Assembly (NCBI RefSeq): GCF_000374325.1
Contig: NZ_KB894079.1
Span: 1 to 64,000, forward strand
Direction: 5' to 3'
Source: Allofustis seminis DSM 15817
GTDB lineage: Bacteria > Bacillota > Bacilli > Lactobacillales > Carnobacteriaceae_A
Length of the DNA: 64,000 bases
In this document: one piece after another, positions 13,687-24,224 of the stretch
Layout: each line of letters opens with the position of its first letter
How positions within the stretch are numbered: the first letter of the stretch is position 1
Translations under genes and position numbers: made by a program
Notes under the pieces: generated by a model
What the model saw: the letters and a program-made list of their open reading frames with translations, nothing else
Database searches by the model: none
Told to the model about the DNA's origin: nothing

Positions 13687-16017
13687 ATGAATTTAGATAT
13701 ACGCCAATTGGTGACAGAACATTCGCTAACATATGAAATGCACCAAGGAAATTTCGGAATAGAAAAAGAAGGTTTACGTACTGAAAAAGATACCGACTAT
13801 CTAGCATTAACAGATCATCCGCATACTTTAGGCAGTCGTCAATATCATCCATACATTCAGACGGACTTCAGTGAAAGTCAGCCAGAAATTATTACACCAG
13901 CATTATCAAGTGTGGAAGAAGTCTATCATGCTTTATTAGCACTTCATGATGTCCTTAATCAATCGATGGCAGAAAATGAATATATTTGGCCATTTAGCAT
14001 GCCCAATCGATTACCTTCGGCAAATGATATTCCAATTATTCGTGTTGAAAATGAAGCGGATATAAAATATCGTGAATATTTAGCACAGAAATATGGTCGC
14101 AAATTACAGTTGATCAGTGGTATTCATTATAATTTTTCATTTGGGGAAGAGTGGTTTGAAAAGTTATTTGAAGTCCAAGCAATTTATGATTCAAAGCAAC
14201 AATTAAAAGATGCAATTTATTTAAAACTTGCACAAAATTTTTTACGTTATGAATGGTTGCTTCTTTATTTATATGGTGCTGCCCCATATGCGCTAGATGA
14301 TTTTTATGAGTCGGCTAATGGACCGCTTCCTATTCCAAAAAATTATTCTCGCAGTATTCGTAATGGAGAATATGGCTATCATAATGATCATCAATTAGTC
14401 GTTCGCTATGATAGTATTAAAGCATATATACAAGATATTTTAGCTGCAGTAGAAGCTGGAGAACTTTTTGAAGAGCGAGAATTTTATGGGAATGCACGAC
14501 TTCGTGGTGGACGCTCTCTGCAAGCACTCGCTGAAAGTGGCATTCAATATGTAGAATTTCGCTCATTTGATATTAATCCATATGCTGAAGTGGGGATAAC
14601 AAAAGAACAATTAGCATTTATTCATCTTTTCTTCCTAGCGATGGTTTGGATGGATAAGACGGCAGATCAAAAAGAAATTAAATTAGGCGAAATGATGCAG
14701 ATGGAAACGGCAAAAGAAGATCCTTTTGCACAAAGTCATTATATTGAAGAAGGCAGACAATTGCTAGACCTTATGCATGAAGTACTTGAGGTACTGAATT
14801 TGCCAGATGTCTATAAAAATGCTTGGAATGCAGCATATGAAGTTTTGCATCATCCAGAAGAAACAATTGCTGCTCGGATCGTTTCAGACATTAAAAAAAC
14901 AAGCTATCAAGCACTTGGCCACTCATTAGGCATGAAATACAATGCGAGCGCAACAGAAAAACCTTATCGCTTACGTGGCTTTGAACATTTTGAGTTATCG
15001 ACACAACTTCTAATCTTTGACAGCCTACAATTAGGATTAGAGTTAGAAGTCCTTGATGCATCCGATCAATTTATCAAATTAAATCATCAAGGGCATGCGG
15101 AATATGTAAGAAAAGGTAATATGACCTCTAAAGATTCCACAATTTCTCATTTTATTATGGAAAATAAGACAGTGACCAAAAAAGTATTAGCACACGCTGG
15201 ATTTCGCGTGCCATATGGGAAAGAATTTAACGGATTAGCAGAAGCGATGGAAGCATACGATGGCTTTAAAAATATGGCAGTAGTTGTCAAACCAAAATCG
15301 ACAAATTATGGATGGGGAATTTCAGTTTTTAAAAGTCCACCAACGAAAAAAGCCTATGAAGAAGCAGTAAAGATCGCTTTGGATTTCGATGACTCATTTT
15401 TAGTGGAAGAATATATTCCAGGTACAGAATATCGATTTTTCGTATTAAATGGGGAAACGAAAGCGGTTCTACTGCGTGTCCCTGCGAATGTAACTGGGGA
15501 TGGACATTCTACCATTGAAGAATTGATTGATATAAAAAATGAAGATCCGTTACGTGGAATAAACCATCAAACACCGATGGGACGACTCGAAAAAGGAAAA
15601 ATTGAAAGATTGATGCTTCATGAACAAGGACTGGATTTTCACTCAGTGCCACCAAAAGGTAAAAGAATATTTTTACGGGAAAATTCAAATATTTCAACGG
15701 GCGGCGATTCAATTGATATGACGGATCAAATGGATCCCTCATATAAAAAAGTTGCAGAAAATATTGCACAAGCAATTGATGTGAGTGTGACAGGTATTGA
15801 CTTAATTATTCCAGATTTTAAAATAAAAAGTACTAAAGAAAAACCAGGCTATGTTTGTTTAGAGGCAAATTTCAATCCTGCAATGAATATGCATGCTTTT
15901 GTGACAAAAGGAAAAGGGCATCGCTTGACGCGCAACATTTTAGAAATGCTTTTTCCAGAAGCGATGCAAGCGAAATATTGGCAACCTTATGAATTAGTAT
16001 TTGGAAAGAATGATTAA
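13687..16017 (+). CDS. gshF: Bifunctional glutamate-cysteine ligase / glutathione synthetase
   Basis: Fusion enzyme that makes glutathione from Glu, Cys and Gly in two ATP-dependent steps. The N-terminal 500 residues are a gamma-glutamylcysteine ligase (GNFGIEKEGLRT, PEIITPALSS, YVEFRSFDINP). The C-terminal 270 are an ATP-grasp domain (VVKPKSTNYGWGIS, LVEEYIPGTEYRFFVL, CLEANFNPAMNMHAF). The start at 13687 was chosen for the AGGTG 9 nt upstream and because homologues begin near here; the in-frame ATG at 13654 has no ribosome site. 776 residues, matching Listeria GshF. Such fusions are common in Listeria, streptococci and enterococci, and imply an ability to make glutathione for redox defence. 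The next gene starts 1 nt after its stop. Confidence 0.95.
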   Translation: MNLDIRQLVTEHSLTYEMHQGNFGIEKEGLRTEKDTDYLALTDHPHTLGSRQYHPYIQTDFSESQPEIITPALSSVEEVYHALLALHDVLNQSMAENEYIWPFSMPNRLPSANDIPIIRVENEADIKYREYLAQKYGRKLQLISGIHYNFSFGEEWFEKLFEVQAIYDSKQQLKDAIYLKLAQNFLRYEWLLLYLYGAAPYALDDFYESANGPLPIPKNYSRSIRNGEYGYHNDHQLVVRYDSIKAYIQDILAAVEAGELFEEREFYGNARLRGGRSLQALAESGIQYVEFRSFDINPYAEVGITKEQLAFIHLFFLAMVWMDKTADQKEIKLGEMMQMETAKEDPFAQSHYIEEGRQLLDLMHEVLEVLNLPDVYKNAWNAAYEVLHHPEETIAARIVSDIKKTSYQALGHSLGMKYNASATEKPYRLRGFEHFELSTQLLIFDSLQLGLELEVLDASDQFIKLNHQGHAEYVRKGNMTSKDSTISHFIMENKTVTKKVLAHAGFRVPYGKEFNGLAEAMEAYDGFKNMAVVVKPKSTNYGWGISVFKSPPTKKAYEEAVKIALDFDDSFLVEEYIPGTEYRFFVLNGETKAVLLRVPANVTGDGHSTIEELIDIKNEDPLRGINHQTPMGRLEKGKIERLMLHEQGLDFHSVPPKGKRIFLRENSNISTGGDSIDMTDQMDPSYKKVAENIAQAIDVSVTGIDLIIPDFKIKSTKEKPGYVCLEANFNPAMNMHAFVTKGKGHRLTRNILEMLFPEAMQAKYWQPYELVFGKND

Positions 16018-16018
16018 T

Positions 16019-17149
16019 ATGACTGCATCAATTTATTTAGATTATGCTGCCACTACCCCGATGGATATCTCAGTCATTGAAAAAATGACTGATACAATGA
16101 GAAATCATTATGGAAATGCCTCCAGTATCCATCAATATGGGCGTAATAGCAAAAAATTATTGGAACATGCACGAAAAACGGTAGCAGAATATATCAATGC
16201 ATTGCCCGAAGAAATTATTTTCACAAGTGGTGGCACTGAAAGTGATAATACTGCTATTTTAATGGGGGCACATGCTAGAAGCGATCGCGGCCGCCATATT
16301 ATAACAACAGCAGTCGAGCATGAAGCGGTGCTCAAACCACTAAAAAGGCTGGAAGCTGAAGGGTTTGAAGTAACTTATTTACCTGTTGGTATAACTGGGG
16401 AATTAGATTTTGAGCACTTTAAAGAAGCAGTGCGTCAAGATACCATTCTCGTATCGATTATGAGTGTAAATAATGAAGTAGGAACCATTTTTCCGATCGA
16501 AAAAATTGGCGCCTTTTTATCCGAACGTGATATTTTATTCCATACTGACGCGGTGCAGGCTTTCGGTCCTCTTAAAATTGACGTAAAAAAAGCTAAAATT
16601 GATTTATTATCTGCTTCGGCACATAAAATATATGGTCCAAAAGGGGTAGGATTTCTTTATAAACGAAAAAATATCGCAATCCCTTCATTTATGCTAGGGG
16701 GCAATCAAGAAAGAAAACAGCGTGCTGGAACAGAAAATTTACCAGCCATTGTAGGTTTTGAACAAGCAGTCTGCCATATGAAGGCTAATCGCGCCCAGTT
16801 CAATCAGCATGCAGTGAATTTAAGAGAGCAATTAATCTATGAATTGAATCATCAAGCGATTAATTTTCAAATTAATGGCAATTTATCGCAGCAAGTGCCA
16901 CATATTATTAACCTTTATTTCCCCAATAAATTGGCGGAACAACTTTTAATTCAGCTAGATTTAAAACAAATTGCGGTGTCTGCTGGATCTGCATGTACAG
17001 CGGGAAGCATTAAACCCAGTCATGTGTTACAATCTATGTATGGGGATCAATCAGATCGTCTGATGCACTCGATAAGAGTGAGCATGGGTGCATTTACAAC
17101 AGAGAAAGATATCAAAGATTTTGTGAAAGTTTTGAAAGAAATAGTGTGA
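16019..17149 (+). CDS. Cysteine desulfurase, NifS/IscS-like
   Basis: PLP enzyme that takes sulfur from cysteine as a protein-bound persulfide. Motifs: LDYAATTP at the start, GGTESDNTAI, HTDAVQAFG, the PLP lysine in SASAHKIYGPKG, and the active-site Cys in SAGSACTAGS. The ATG at 16019 was selected because GGAAAG lies about 10 nt before it; an ATG at 16010 is too close to that site. 376 residues. Position just before DUF1831 and mnmA points to sulfur supply for tRNA 2-thiouridine; it is inferred to serve MnmA rather than general Fe-S assembly. It follows gshF by 1 nt, so cysteine-using enzymes share a transcript. Confidence 0.93.
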   Translation: MTASIYLDYAATTPMDISVIEKMTDTMRNHYGNASSIHQYGRNSKKLLEHARKTVAEYINALPEEIIFTSGGTESDNTAILMGAHARSDRGRHIITTAVEHEAVLKPLKRLEAEGFEVTYLPVGITGELDFEHFKEAVRQDTILVSIMSVNNEVGTIFPIEKIGAFLSERDILFHTDAVQAFGPLKIDVKKAKIDLLSASAHKIYGPKGVGFLYKRKNIAIPSFMLGGNQERKQRAGTENLPAIVGFEQAVCHMKANRAQFNQHAVNLREQLIYELNHQAINFQINGNLSQQVPHIINLYFPNKLAEQLLIQLDLKQIAVSAGSACTAGSIKPSHVLQSMYGDQSDRLMHSIRVSMGAFTTEKDIKDFVKVLKEIV

Positions 17150-17162
17150 GAGGGGTCTGACA

Positions 17163-17510
17163 ATGAGTCAAACGGCAACATTTAGTATTTTAGGAAGCTC
17201 AAAAAAATTCCAACTGCATTCCAACATAAAACGTTATAGTTTAAGAGATCATGGATTTATGGAAACAAAAAATGGTAATTTTCAATATGAACGGCCACTT
17301 TCAACAGTTATAACTGATTCTAAAGCACCCGTTTTAAAAATGACAATTAGCAAAAATTTTGATCGTGTGCGCCTTTCTATCGTTGCAAGTGTAAATAGTG
17401 CCAAAAAGATAAATATTTATAAAAATGAACATATGGAAGATGCACGTGAGCTGTTGGAATTTATTTTAAAAGAGTTCATAGAAGCGGAAATTATTCAGGA
17501 AATGAACTAG
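17163..17510 (+). CDS. DUF1831 family protein
   Basis: A 115-residue cytosolic protein of unknown function. The mixed alpha/beta pattern and the position between a cysteine desulfurase and mnmA match the DUF1831 proteins of lactobacilli (for example Lp2179, of known structure). Conserved linkage suggests a role in sulfur transfer or tRNA thiolation, but no catalytic Cys is present (no Cys in the sequence), so it would not carry a persulfide itself. GAGGGG 8 nt upstream of the ATG. A strong terminator follows, so it closes the gshF operon. Confidence 0.8.
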   Translation: MSQTATFSILGSSKKFQLHSNIKRYSLRDHGFMETKNGNFQYERPLSTVITDSKAPVLKMTISKNFDRVRLSIVASVNSAKKINIYKNEHMEDARELLEFILKEFIEAEIIQEMN

Positions 17511-17512
17511 TT

Positions 17513-17540
17513 AAAAAAGACCTGCAAAGGTCTTTTTTAT
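17513..17540 (+). terminator. Intrinsic terminator after DUF1831
   Basis: Stem AAAAGACCT / AGGTCTTTT with a 4-nt loop and a run of T, starting 3 nt after the stop codon. Confidence 0.9.
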
Positions 17541-17554
17541 TGATGAAAAATAAT

Positions 17555-17583
17555 TTGCAAACATATAAATGAACTTCTATAAT
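17555..17583 (+). promoter_or_regulatory. Sigma-A promoter of mnmA
   Basis: TTGCAA (17555-17560), 17-nt spacer, TATAAT (17578-17583). It follows the DUF1831 terminator, so mnmA has its own transcript with a leader of about 60 nt. Confidence 0.75.
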
Positions 17584-17626
17584 GAATAGCTAGTATCTAA
17601 CGAACCTTCAATTCGGCTAGATTTAA

Positions 17627-18772
<1,146 letters not shown>

Positions 18773-18775
<3 letters not shown>

Positions 18776-18801
18776 AGAGCTGCTATCAGCTCTTTTTTTA
18801 T
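18773..18801 (+). terminator. Intrinsic terminator after mnmA
   Basis: Stem AAGAGCTG / CAGCTCTT with a 4-nt loop and a T run, overlapping the mnmA stop. Confidence 0.88.
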
Positions 18802-18861
18802 TGAACTTTGGTATTTTTATCGCTATGCTTAACAAAGTAAGCAAAAAAGGGAGGAAATGAG

Positions 18862-19698
18862 ATGACATTGAAGCTTATTTCATTGGATGTAGACGGTACG
18901 CTTCTTAATGATGACCGCCGCATTACTCCGAAAACATATGAAATATTGATGGCTTGTCAGCAAGAAGGAATAAAGATTGTTCTTTGCTCGGGTCGCCCAT
19001 TTCAAGGATTGCAAGCTCTAGCAGATCAATTACAACTGGATCATTTTGGAGGATATTTAGCAGGTTATAATGGAGGAAGAGTCTATGATATTAAGAATCA
19101 AAAGACACTTTTTAGTCAGACAATTTCTGCACCACTGGCTCGCAAAATTTATGATCATCTAGAACAGTTTGAGATACATCCATTTTTAGATGTTGATGCC
19201 TATATGTATGTTAATGATGCCTATGCCGATATCGGAATTCCCGTCTTTGATTTTCCAAGTGTTGTCGCATATGAAGCTCGAAATGGACATTTTAAAATAT
19301 GTGAAGTTGACCATATTGGGGAGAAAGTACCTAGCGAGGGTGTATACAAAATTTTGCTTGCTGGAAATCCAGACTATTTAAAAGAAAATTATCAAGAAAT
19401 GGCAGCTCCTTTTTTAAATGAAACGATTTCCAATTTTTCAGCTCCATTTTATTTTGAATTTACAGCACAAGGAATTGATAAAGCAAATAGTTTAGAAAAA
19501 GCATTCAAACCTCTTGGATTCCATCCAGATGATATTATTGCTTTTGGAGATAATGGCAACGATATAACAATGCTCCAATATGCGGGAGTAGGGGTTGCGA
19601 TGGGGAATGCGACTGATGAAGTAAAAGCGACTGCCGATATTGTGACTTCAGACAACAATCAAGACGGCATTGCAATGATTTTGGAAAATTATTTATAA
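18862..19698 (+). CDS. Cof-type HAD-superfamily phosphatase
   Basis: Cytosolic HAD phosphatase of the Cof/YidA (IIB cap) class, which hydrolyses sugar phosphates, pyridoxal phosphate or similar small phosphomonoesters. Motif I is LDVDGTLLND with the Asp nucleophile, motif II CSGRP, motif III Lys in GIDKANSLEKA, and motif IV AFGDNGNDITML. 278 residues. GGGAGGAA before the ATG. It lies 16 nt before recD2 and should share its transcript. The substrate cannot be told from sequence. Confidence 0.9.
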   Translation: MTLKLISLDVDGTLLNDDRRITPKTYEILMACQQEGIKIVLCSGRPFQGLQALADQLQLDHFGGYLAGYNGGRVYDIKNQKTLFSQTISAPLARKIYDHLEQFEIHPFLDVDAYMYVNDAYADIGIPVFDFPSVVAYEARNGHFKICEVDHIGEKVPSEGVYKILLAGNPDYLKENYQEMAAPFLNETISNFSAPFYFEFTAQGIDKANSLEKAFKPLGFHPDDIIAFGDNGNDITMLQYAGVGVAMGNATDEVKATADIVTSDNNQDGIAMILENYL

Positions 19699-19714
19699 AA
19701 AGGAGGAGAACTTA

Positions 19715-22096
19715 GTGGAAAAAGAATATATTATCGGAGAAGTGAAAGCGACCTTGTTCGAAAATTTCGAAAATTTTTACAAAGTTCTCCTTGTGACCGT
19801 CACAGATACGAATACTGATTATCTTGAGGAAGAGATTGTAATTACTGGATATTTTGGTGCAATTGCCAGCGGAGATTATTATCAATTTTATGGACAACTA
19901 GTTCATCATCCGCGCTATGGTGTACAATTTCAATCCAATCGTTATATGAAAGAACATCCTTCAAATGAGACCTCTTTAATTAATTATTTATCAGGACGTC
20001 AATTTAAAGGAATTGGAGAAGTAACTGCAAAACGTTTAATTGAATCATTGGGTACTAACCTATTACAAAAAATATCCGATGATGCAAAATGCCTAGATGA
20101 CTTGTCATTTTTAAATAAAAAGCAGCGAAAAGCATTACGCGAAGGGATCAAAGAATCCTTGGGAAGTCACCAAATTATCATTTTTTTAAATGAATTAGGA
20201 TTAGGTAATGATCGTGCTTATCGCGTTTATGATATTTTAAAAGAAGAAACGATTGAAAAAATTAAAGAAAATCCATATATTTTATGTGATATTTTGGAGA
20301 AATTTAGCTTTGAACGTGCCGATCAACTTGCACAAGAATTAGAAGTCCCTCCTGATGCAACTAGTCGGATAAAAGCAGGTATCTTATATACATTGGCATA
20401 TGAGATTGGAAAAGTTGGCGATACTTTCATGGCAGTGGAGCCTTTAATTTATCAAAGCGTTCAGCGCCTTGAGCGAACGCGCCCTTTTATGATTGAATCA
20501 GATTTAATTTATGATGCTGTCAGTGAATTAGTAAATGCTGAGAAGCTCATCATTGAAGATGGGCGAGCTTATTTACCGATCCTTTATCGCTGCGAATATG
20601 GCATCGCAAGAGATATTCATCGTCTGTTGAATAGTTCAATTGAAGAATTTTCAGAAGAAGAATTTGAACAAGCCTTGTCCTTTGCTGAAGAAGATACAGG
20701 AATTGTATATGATGACGATCAGAAAGAAGCAATTTTACTTGCAATGAAGTCTCCTCTTTTTATTATGACAGGGGGACCAGGGACAGGTAAGACGACTGTC
20801 ATTGATGGAATTATTCAAACCTATCGTCATCTTCATTCATTGGAGAATATTCATGAGGACAGTCCCTCACATCCTATCTTGCTTGCAGCACCTACAGGGA
20901 GAGCAGCGAAAAGAATGCAAGAAGCTACACAAATTCCAGCGCGAACGATTCATAGTTTGTTGCAATTAAAAATTGATGAAGCGGATGAAACATTTGAAGA
21001 AGGGGCAGTTACGCTTGAAGGGCAGCTTTTAATTGTGGATGAAATGTCCATGATCGATACATGGTTAATGAATCAGCTTTTGCGTGCAGTGCCTAAAGGA
21101 ATGAAAGTCATTTTAATTGGCGATCAAGACCAATTGCCACCAGTGGGTCCAGGTCAAGTCTTTCGTGATCTGATTGAAACACACTATATTCCTATGGTAT
21201 CGCTTAATAAAATTTATCGACAAGCACAGGGGTCCTCTATTATTGAATTAGCACACCAAATAAAGCAAGGAAAATTACCGCATGATTTCTTAGAACAGAC
21301 ACATGATCGAAATTTCTTTCGGGCTGGAACAGCTGAGGTTGTTCCTTTAGTTGAACATATTGTGACGCGTGCGATTGAAAAAGGCTACACTTCCGAAGAT
21401 ATTCAAGTGCTTGCTCCCATGTATAAAACAGCTGCGGGGATTGATCAATTGAATAAAAGTTTACAAAAATTATTTAACCCTGCCAATCCTGAAAAAGAAG
21501 AAATGGAATTTGGTAACATTGTATATCGCGTTGGGGATAAAATATTATTAACGAAAAATGATCCCGAACAAGGAGTCTACAATGGAGATATGGGAATTAT
21601 TGTTGGGTTTGTGGCTAAAGAATATACAGAGTCCAAGCGTGAAGAGATGTTGCTTAATTTCAATGGAATTGAAGTTCATTATCCGCGCAGTGAGTGGATA
21701 CATCTTTCGCTCGCTTATTGTTGTTCGATCCATAAGGCACAAGGCAGTGAATATCCTATTGTAATATTACCACTTGTTTATGCTTTCAAAGTGATGTTAA
21801 CAAAAGATCTGCTTTATACAGCTGTCACACGTGCTAGTCAATCATTGATTTTGTGCGGTGATCCGAATGCCTTTGTAACTTGTTTAACTACAACAAGTGC
21901 TACAAGAAAAACAACATTGAAAGAACGTCTAAATGAAAATTTAGATGTACAGCCGCTGAAAGACCTCATTTATGAAGAAGATGAGAATTACTCTGTTGAT
22001 GGGACATCATCATATCTTTTAACACCTGAAATAATTTTAAAAGCAGTAATTGATCCCTTAATTGGAATGGATGGATTATCACCTTATGATTTATAA
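19715..22096 (+). CDS. recD2: ATP-dependent DNA helicase RecD2
   Basis: SF1B 5'-3' helicase (YrrC in Bacillus) that acts in replication-fork and mismatch-linked repair without RecBC. The N-terminal OB-like part is followed by helix-hairpin-helix repeats (about 90-200; QFKGIGEVTAKRLIESLG), then Walker A MTGGPGTGKTTVI, motif II IVDEMSMIDTWL, IGDQDQLPPVGPGQVF, and the late motifs SIHKAQGSEYP and LYTAVTRASQSLIL. GTG start with AGGAGG 9 nt upstream. 793 residues, close to YrrC (798). Ends at a bidirectional terminator shared with the lipid kinase gene. Confidence 0.95.
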   Translation: MEKEYIIGEVKATLFENFENFYKVLLVTVTDTNTDYLEEEIVITGYFGAIASGDYYQFYGQLVHHPRYGVQFQSNRYMKEHPSNETSLINYLSGRQFKGIGEVTAKRLIESLGTNLLQKISDDAKCLDDLSFLNKKQRKALREGIKESLGSHQIIIFLNELGLGNDRAYRVYDILKEETIEKIKENPYILCDILEKFSFERADQLAQELEVPPDATSRIKAGILYTLAYEIGKVGDTFMAVEPLIYQSVQRLERTRPFMIESDLIYDAVSELVNAEKLIIEDGRAYLPILYRCEYGIARDIHRLLNSSIEEFSEEEFEQALSFAEEDTGIVYDDDQKEAILLAMKSPLFIMTGGPGTGKTTVIDGIIQTYRHLHSLENIHEDSPSHPILLAAPTGRAAKRMQEATQIPARTIHSLLQLKIDEADETFEEGAVTLEGQLLIVDEMSMIDTWLMNQLLRAVPKGMKVILIGDQDQLPPVGPGQVFRDLIETHYIPMVSLNKIYRQAQGSSIIELAHQIKQGKLPHDFLEQTHDRNFFRAGTAEVVPLVEHIVTRAIEKGYTSEDIQVLAPMYKTAAGIDQLNKSLQKLFNPANPEKEEMEFGNIVYRVGDKILLTKNDPEQGVYNGDMGIIVGFVAKEYTESKREEMLLNFNGIEVHYPRSEWIHLSLAYCCSIHKAQGSEYPIVILPLVYAFKVMLTKDLLYTAVTRASQSLILCGDPNAFVTCLTTTSATRKTTLKERLNENLDVQPLKDLIYEEDENYSVDGTSSYLLTPEIILKAVIDPLIGMDGLSPYDL

Positions 22097-22149
22097 AAAA
22101 GACTTTAAAACATTTCTTCACAAAAGATTGTTTTAAAGTCTTTTTTTAT
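22095..22149. terminator. Bidirectional terminator between recD2 and the lipid kinase gene
   Basis: Long stem AAAAAGACTTTAAAACA / TTGTTTTAAAGTCTTTTT with A and T runs at both ends, between convergent genes. Confidence 0.9.
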
Positions 22150-22151
22150 AT

Positions 22152-23051
22152 CTAATAATTTTGTTTTAAGATATTAACGTCCCATTTTTGACCAGGATAG
22201 ACAATGAAAGGCTCACCATCATATTGACCATATTGCATAGCGGTTGTCTCAAATGAAAGTGTTGAAGCAGATGCTTTCCATAACTTATCATCAGTAGGTA
22301 ATGCATTATGTAAGAGCATTCTTCTAAGAATTGATAGCAGTTGGATAAATGTCACCTCATGTCCTACAACTACATCTAGGTGTCCATCTTTTGCATCTGC
22401 ATCTGCAAAAAATGGAATTCCACCACCAAAATATTTATTAATTCCAAATGAAAAAAGTTGAGCATGTTCAAAATGCTTTGTGTGTTTCGGATAGTGCAGC
22501 GTTACACCAAATTTATTTTGTTTCAAAAAACTTGAAATAATCGCATTAGAATAAGATTTTGCATGAATTTTTCGATAGTGACGATTTCGATTCAAATAAT
22601 ATGTAATGCGGCCATCTAGTCCTATGCCAGCACTATTAACTGCGAAGTAATGAGCGTCAGGCCCGATAATTTCTAAAAGGTCATGTTCCACATGCTGTGC
22701 TTTTGTCAATAAATATTCGATCGCTTGATCGGTATCTAATGGAATATAATTAGATCGTGCAAAGTCATTACCTGTCCCAGCGGGGATGCAGCCAATTGGA
22801 TTTTTTATGTTGAATTGTCGCACATGCGTAATAATCTGATTCATCGTACCATCGCCCCCAACTGCTACAATAACATCTTGCGGTGCGAGTTCTTTTTTGA
22901 ATCGCCAAAATAATTGATTGAGTTGTGGAAGATTTTCCGTATGATATATTTTATAATGAGAAGTATATTGGGGAACGACTTGTAGCAAGTGTTTTGCTTG
23001 AAGGCGACTACTCATACTTAAAATAAAATGAAAACATATTTCTTTTGGCAC
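22152..23051 (-). CDS. Diacylglycerol/lipid kinase family protein, YegS/DagK-like
   Basis: Soluble lipid kinase of the DAGK catalytic-domain family, which phosphorylates diacylglycerol or a related lipid at the membrane surface. Nucleotide-binding motif AVGGDGTMNQI and the following PAGTGNDFARS are intact; the C-terminal beta domain includes GGGIPFFADADAKDGHLDV. 299 residues. GTG start at 23051 with AGGTG 6 nt upstream. The YegS, BmrU and DgkB subgroups cannot be told apart here. It stands alone on the minus strand. Confidence 0.9.
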   Translation of the reverse strand: MPKEICFHFILSMSSRLQAKHLLQVVPQYTSHYKIYHTENLPQLNQLFWRFKKELAPQDVIVAVGGDGTMNQIITHVRQFNIKNPIGCIPAGTGNDFARSNYIPLDTDQAIEYLLTKAQHVEHDLLEIIGPDAHYFAVNSAGIGLDGRITYYLNRNRHYRKIHAKSYSNAIISSFLKQNKFGVTLHYPKHTKHFEHAQLFSFGINKYFGGGIPFFADADAKDGHLDVVVGHEVTFIQLLSILRRMLLHNALPTDDKLWKASASTLSFETTAMQYGQYDGEPFIVYPGQKWDVNILKQNY

Positions 23052-23169
23052 ATTCTCACCTCTTTTGAATTTTTATTATACATGAATGTTATAAAAAAGA
23101 CTAAGTAATAGACCATTTTTAAGAGATATCATGAATAATTAAAAAACATGAAAAAATTCATGAAAACTA

Positions 23170-23198
23170 TTGACAATCCCCAAAAATAAGGGTATATT
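23170..23198 (+). promoter_or_regulatory. Promoter of tRNA-Arg
   Basis: Consensus TTGACA (23170-23175), exactly 17 nt, then TATATT (23193-23198). The tRNA starts 18 nt later, which suits a stable-RNA promoter. Confidence 0.88.
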
Positions 23199-23216
23199 AT
23201 TATTAATAAGTCTTGA

Positions 23217-23290
23217 GCGCCCTTAGCTCAACTGGATAGAGTACCTGACTACGAATCAGGCGGTTAGAGGTTCGACTCCTCTAGGGCGCG
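23217..23290 (+). tRNA. tRNA-Arg (anticodon ACG)
   Basis: Full cloverleaf of 74 nt: acceptor GCGCCCT / AGGGCGC with discriminator G; D arm GCTC...GAGT; anticodon stem CCTGA/TCAGG with loop CTACGAA, anticodon ACG; T arm AGAGG-TTCGACT-CCTCT. CCA is not encoded. A34 would be converted to inosine to read CGU, CGC and CGA. It is a single tRNA gene with its own promoter and terminator. Confidence 0.97.
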
Positions 23291-23295
23291 CTTCA

Positions 23296-23329
23296 AAAAG
23301 CTGTGGAATATTCCACAGCTTTTTTGTTA
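23296..23329 (+). terminator. Terminator of tRNA-Arg
   Basis: AAGCTGTGGAA / TTCCACAGCTT stem followed by a T run, 6 nt after the tRNA. Confidence 0.92.
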
Positions 23330-23377
23330 ATCATGGCATGTTTCGGTAATATATAGGATAAAGCGAAAGAGTGATAT

Positions 23378-24061
23378 ATGATGCCATCTTTTTTGAGAGA
23401 GCTGCCTATAGAGAGTAGGCCGCGTGAGCGGCTGCGCAAGTTTGGCAGCCGATCCTTAGCTGATCATGAATTATTGGCGATTATTTTGCGAACTGGGACA
23501 CAAAAACAACATGTACTTGAGGTTTCTTTGGAAATATTGAATCATTTTAAAAATTTACATCAACTGCGAAATGTTACATATGAAGAATTACTTGAATTGC
23601 CTGGTATCGGTCCAACAAAGGCTGTTGAATTATTAGCCATAATTGAATTTGGACAGCGCTTAAATGATGCTTATCAAGTAAAAGAAGGGACAGTAGCTTC
23701 AAGTTCATGGGTCGGGAATTTTTTAATCCAGAAAATGAGAGATTTGCAGCAGGAACATGTTGTGGCACTTTATTTAAATACTAAAAATGAAATCATAAAA
23801 AAAGAAACGATATTTATTGGCTCGATTAATTCATCGGTTGCTCATCCGCGCGAAATTTTTAAAGGAGCGATTCGCTGTAGTGCAGCACGAATAATTATCG
23901 CTCATAATCATCCTTCTGGTAATCCGCAACCGTCACAGACTGATTTAGATTTTACAAAAAAACTTGCCCAGGCAGGAAAATTGATTGGAATTGAATTGTT
24001 AGATCATTTTGTAATTGGAGAATCGCGTTATATCAGCTTAAAAGAAGAAGGATATTTATAG
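23378..24061 (+). CDS. radC: RadC family protein (JAB1/MPN metalloprotease fold)
   Basis: 227 residues. N-terminal UPF0758 part with helix-hairpin-helix ELPGIGPTKAVELL, then the metal-binding JAMM motif in IIIAHNHPSGNPQPSQTD. The name is historical; the true role is unsettled and a DNA-repair function was withdrawn for E. coli. Directly before a cold-shock gene and mreBCD, as in many Firmicutes (radC-mreB). Two adjacent ATG codons (23378 and 23381) can both serve. Confidence 0.93.
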   Translation: MMPSFLRELPIESRPRERLRKFGSRSLADHELLAIILRTGTQKQHVLEVSLEILNHFKNLHQLRNVTYEELLELPGIGPTKAVELLAIIEFGQRLNDAYQVKEGTVASSSWVGNFLIQKMRDLQQEHVVALYLNTKNEIIKKETIFIGSINSSVAHPREIFKGAIRCSAARIIIAHNHPSGNPQPSQTDLDFTKKLAQAGKLIGIELLDHFVIGESRYISLKEEGYL

Positions 24062-24085
24062 TTTTAAGCGATGAGTTTGTTTTGT

Positions 24086-24114
24086 TTGCTAATCCTATAA
24101 ACAAGTGGTATGCT
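24086..24114 (+). promoter_or_regulatory. Promoter and long leader of the cold-shock gene
   Basis: TTGCTA (24086-24091), 17-nt spacer, extended -10 TGGTATGCT (24106-24114). Transcription would start near 24121, giving a leader of about 104 nt before the ATG. Long structured leaders of this kind control translation of cold-shock genes with temperature. Confidence 0.7.
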
Positions 24115-24224
24115 AACCCTAGCATTTTGTTAAGGAAAGAAAAAAGTGTTTTAGCACTCCATTCGTACCTTAGGCTAGAATGTGAATTTATATGTGTCAA
24201 AAGGCACGAGGAGGAAATTTTATA

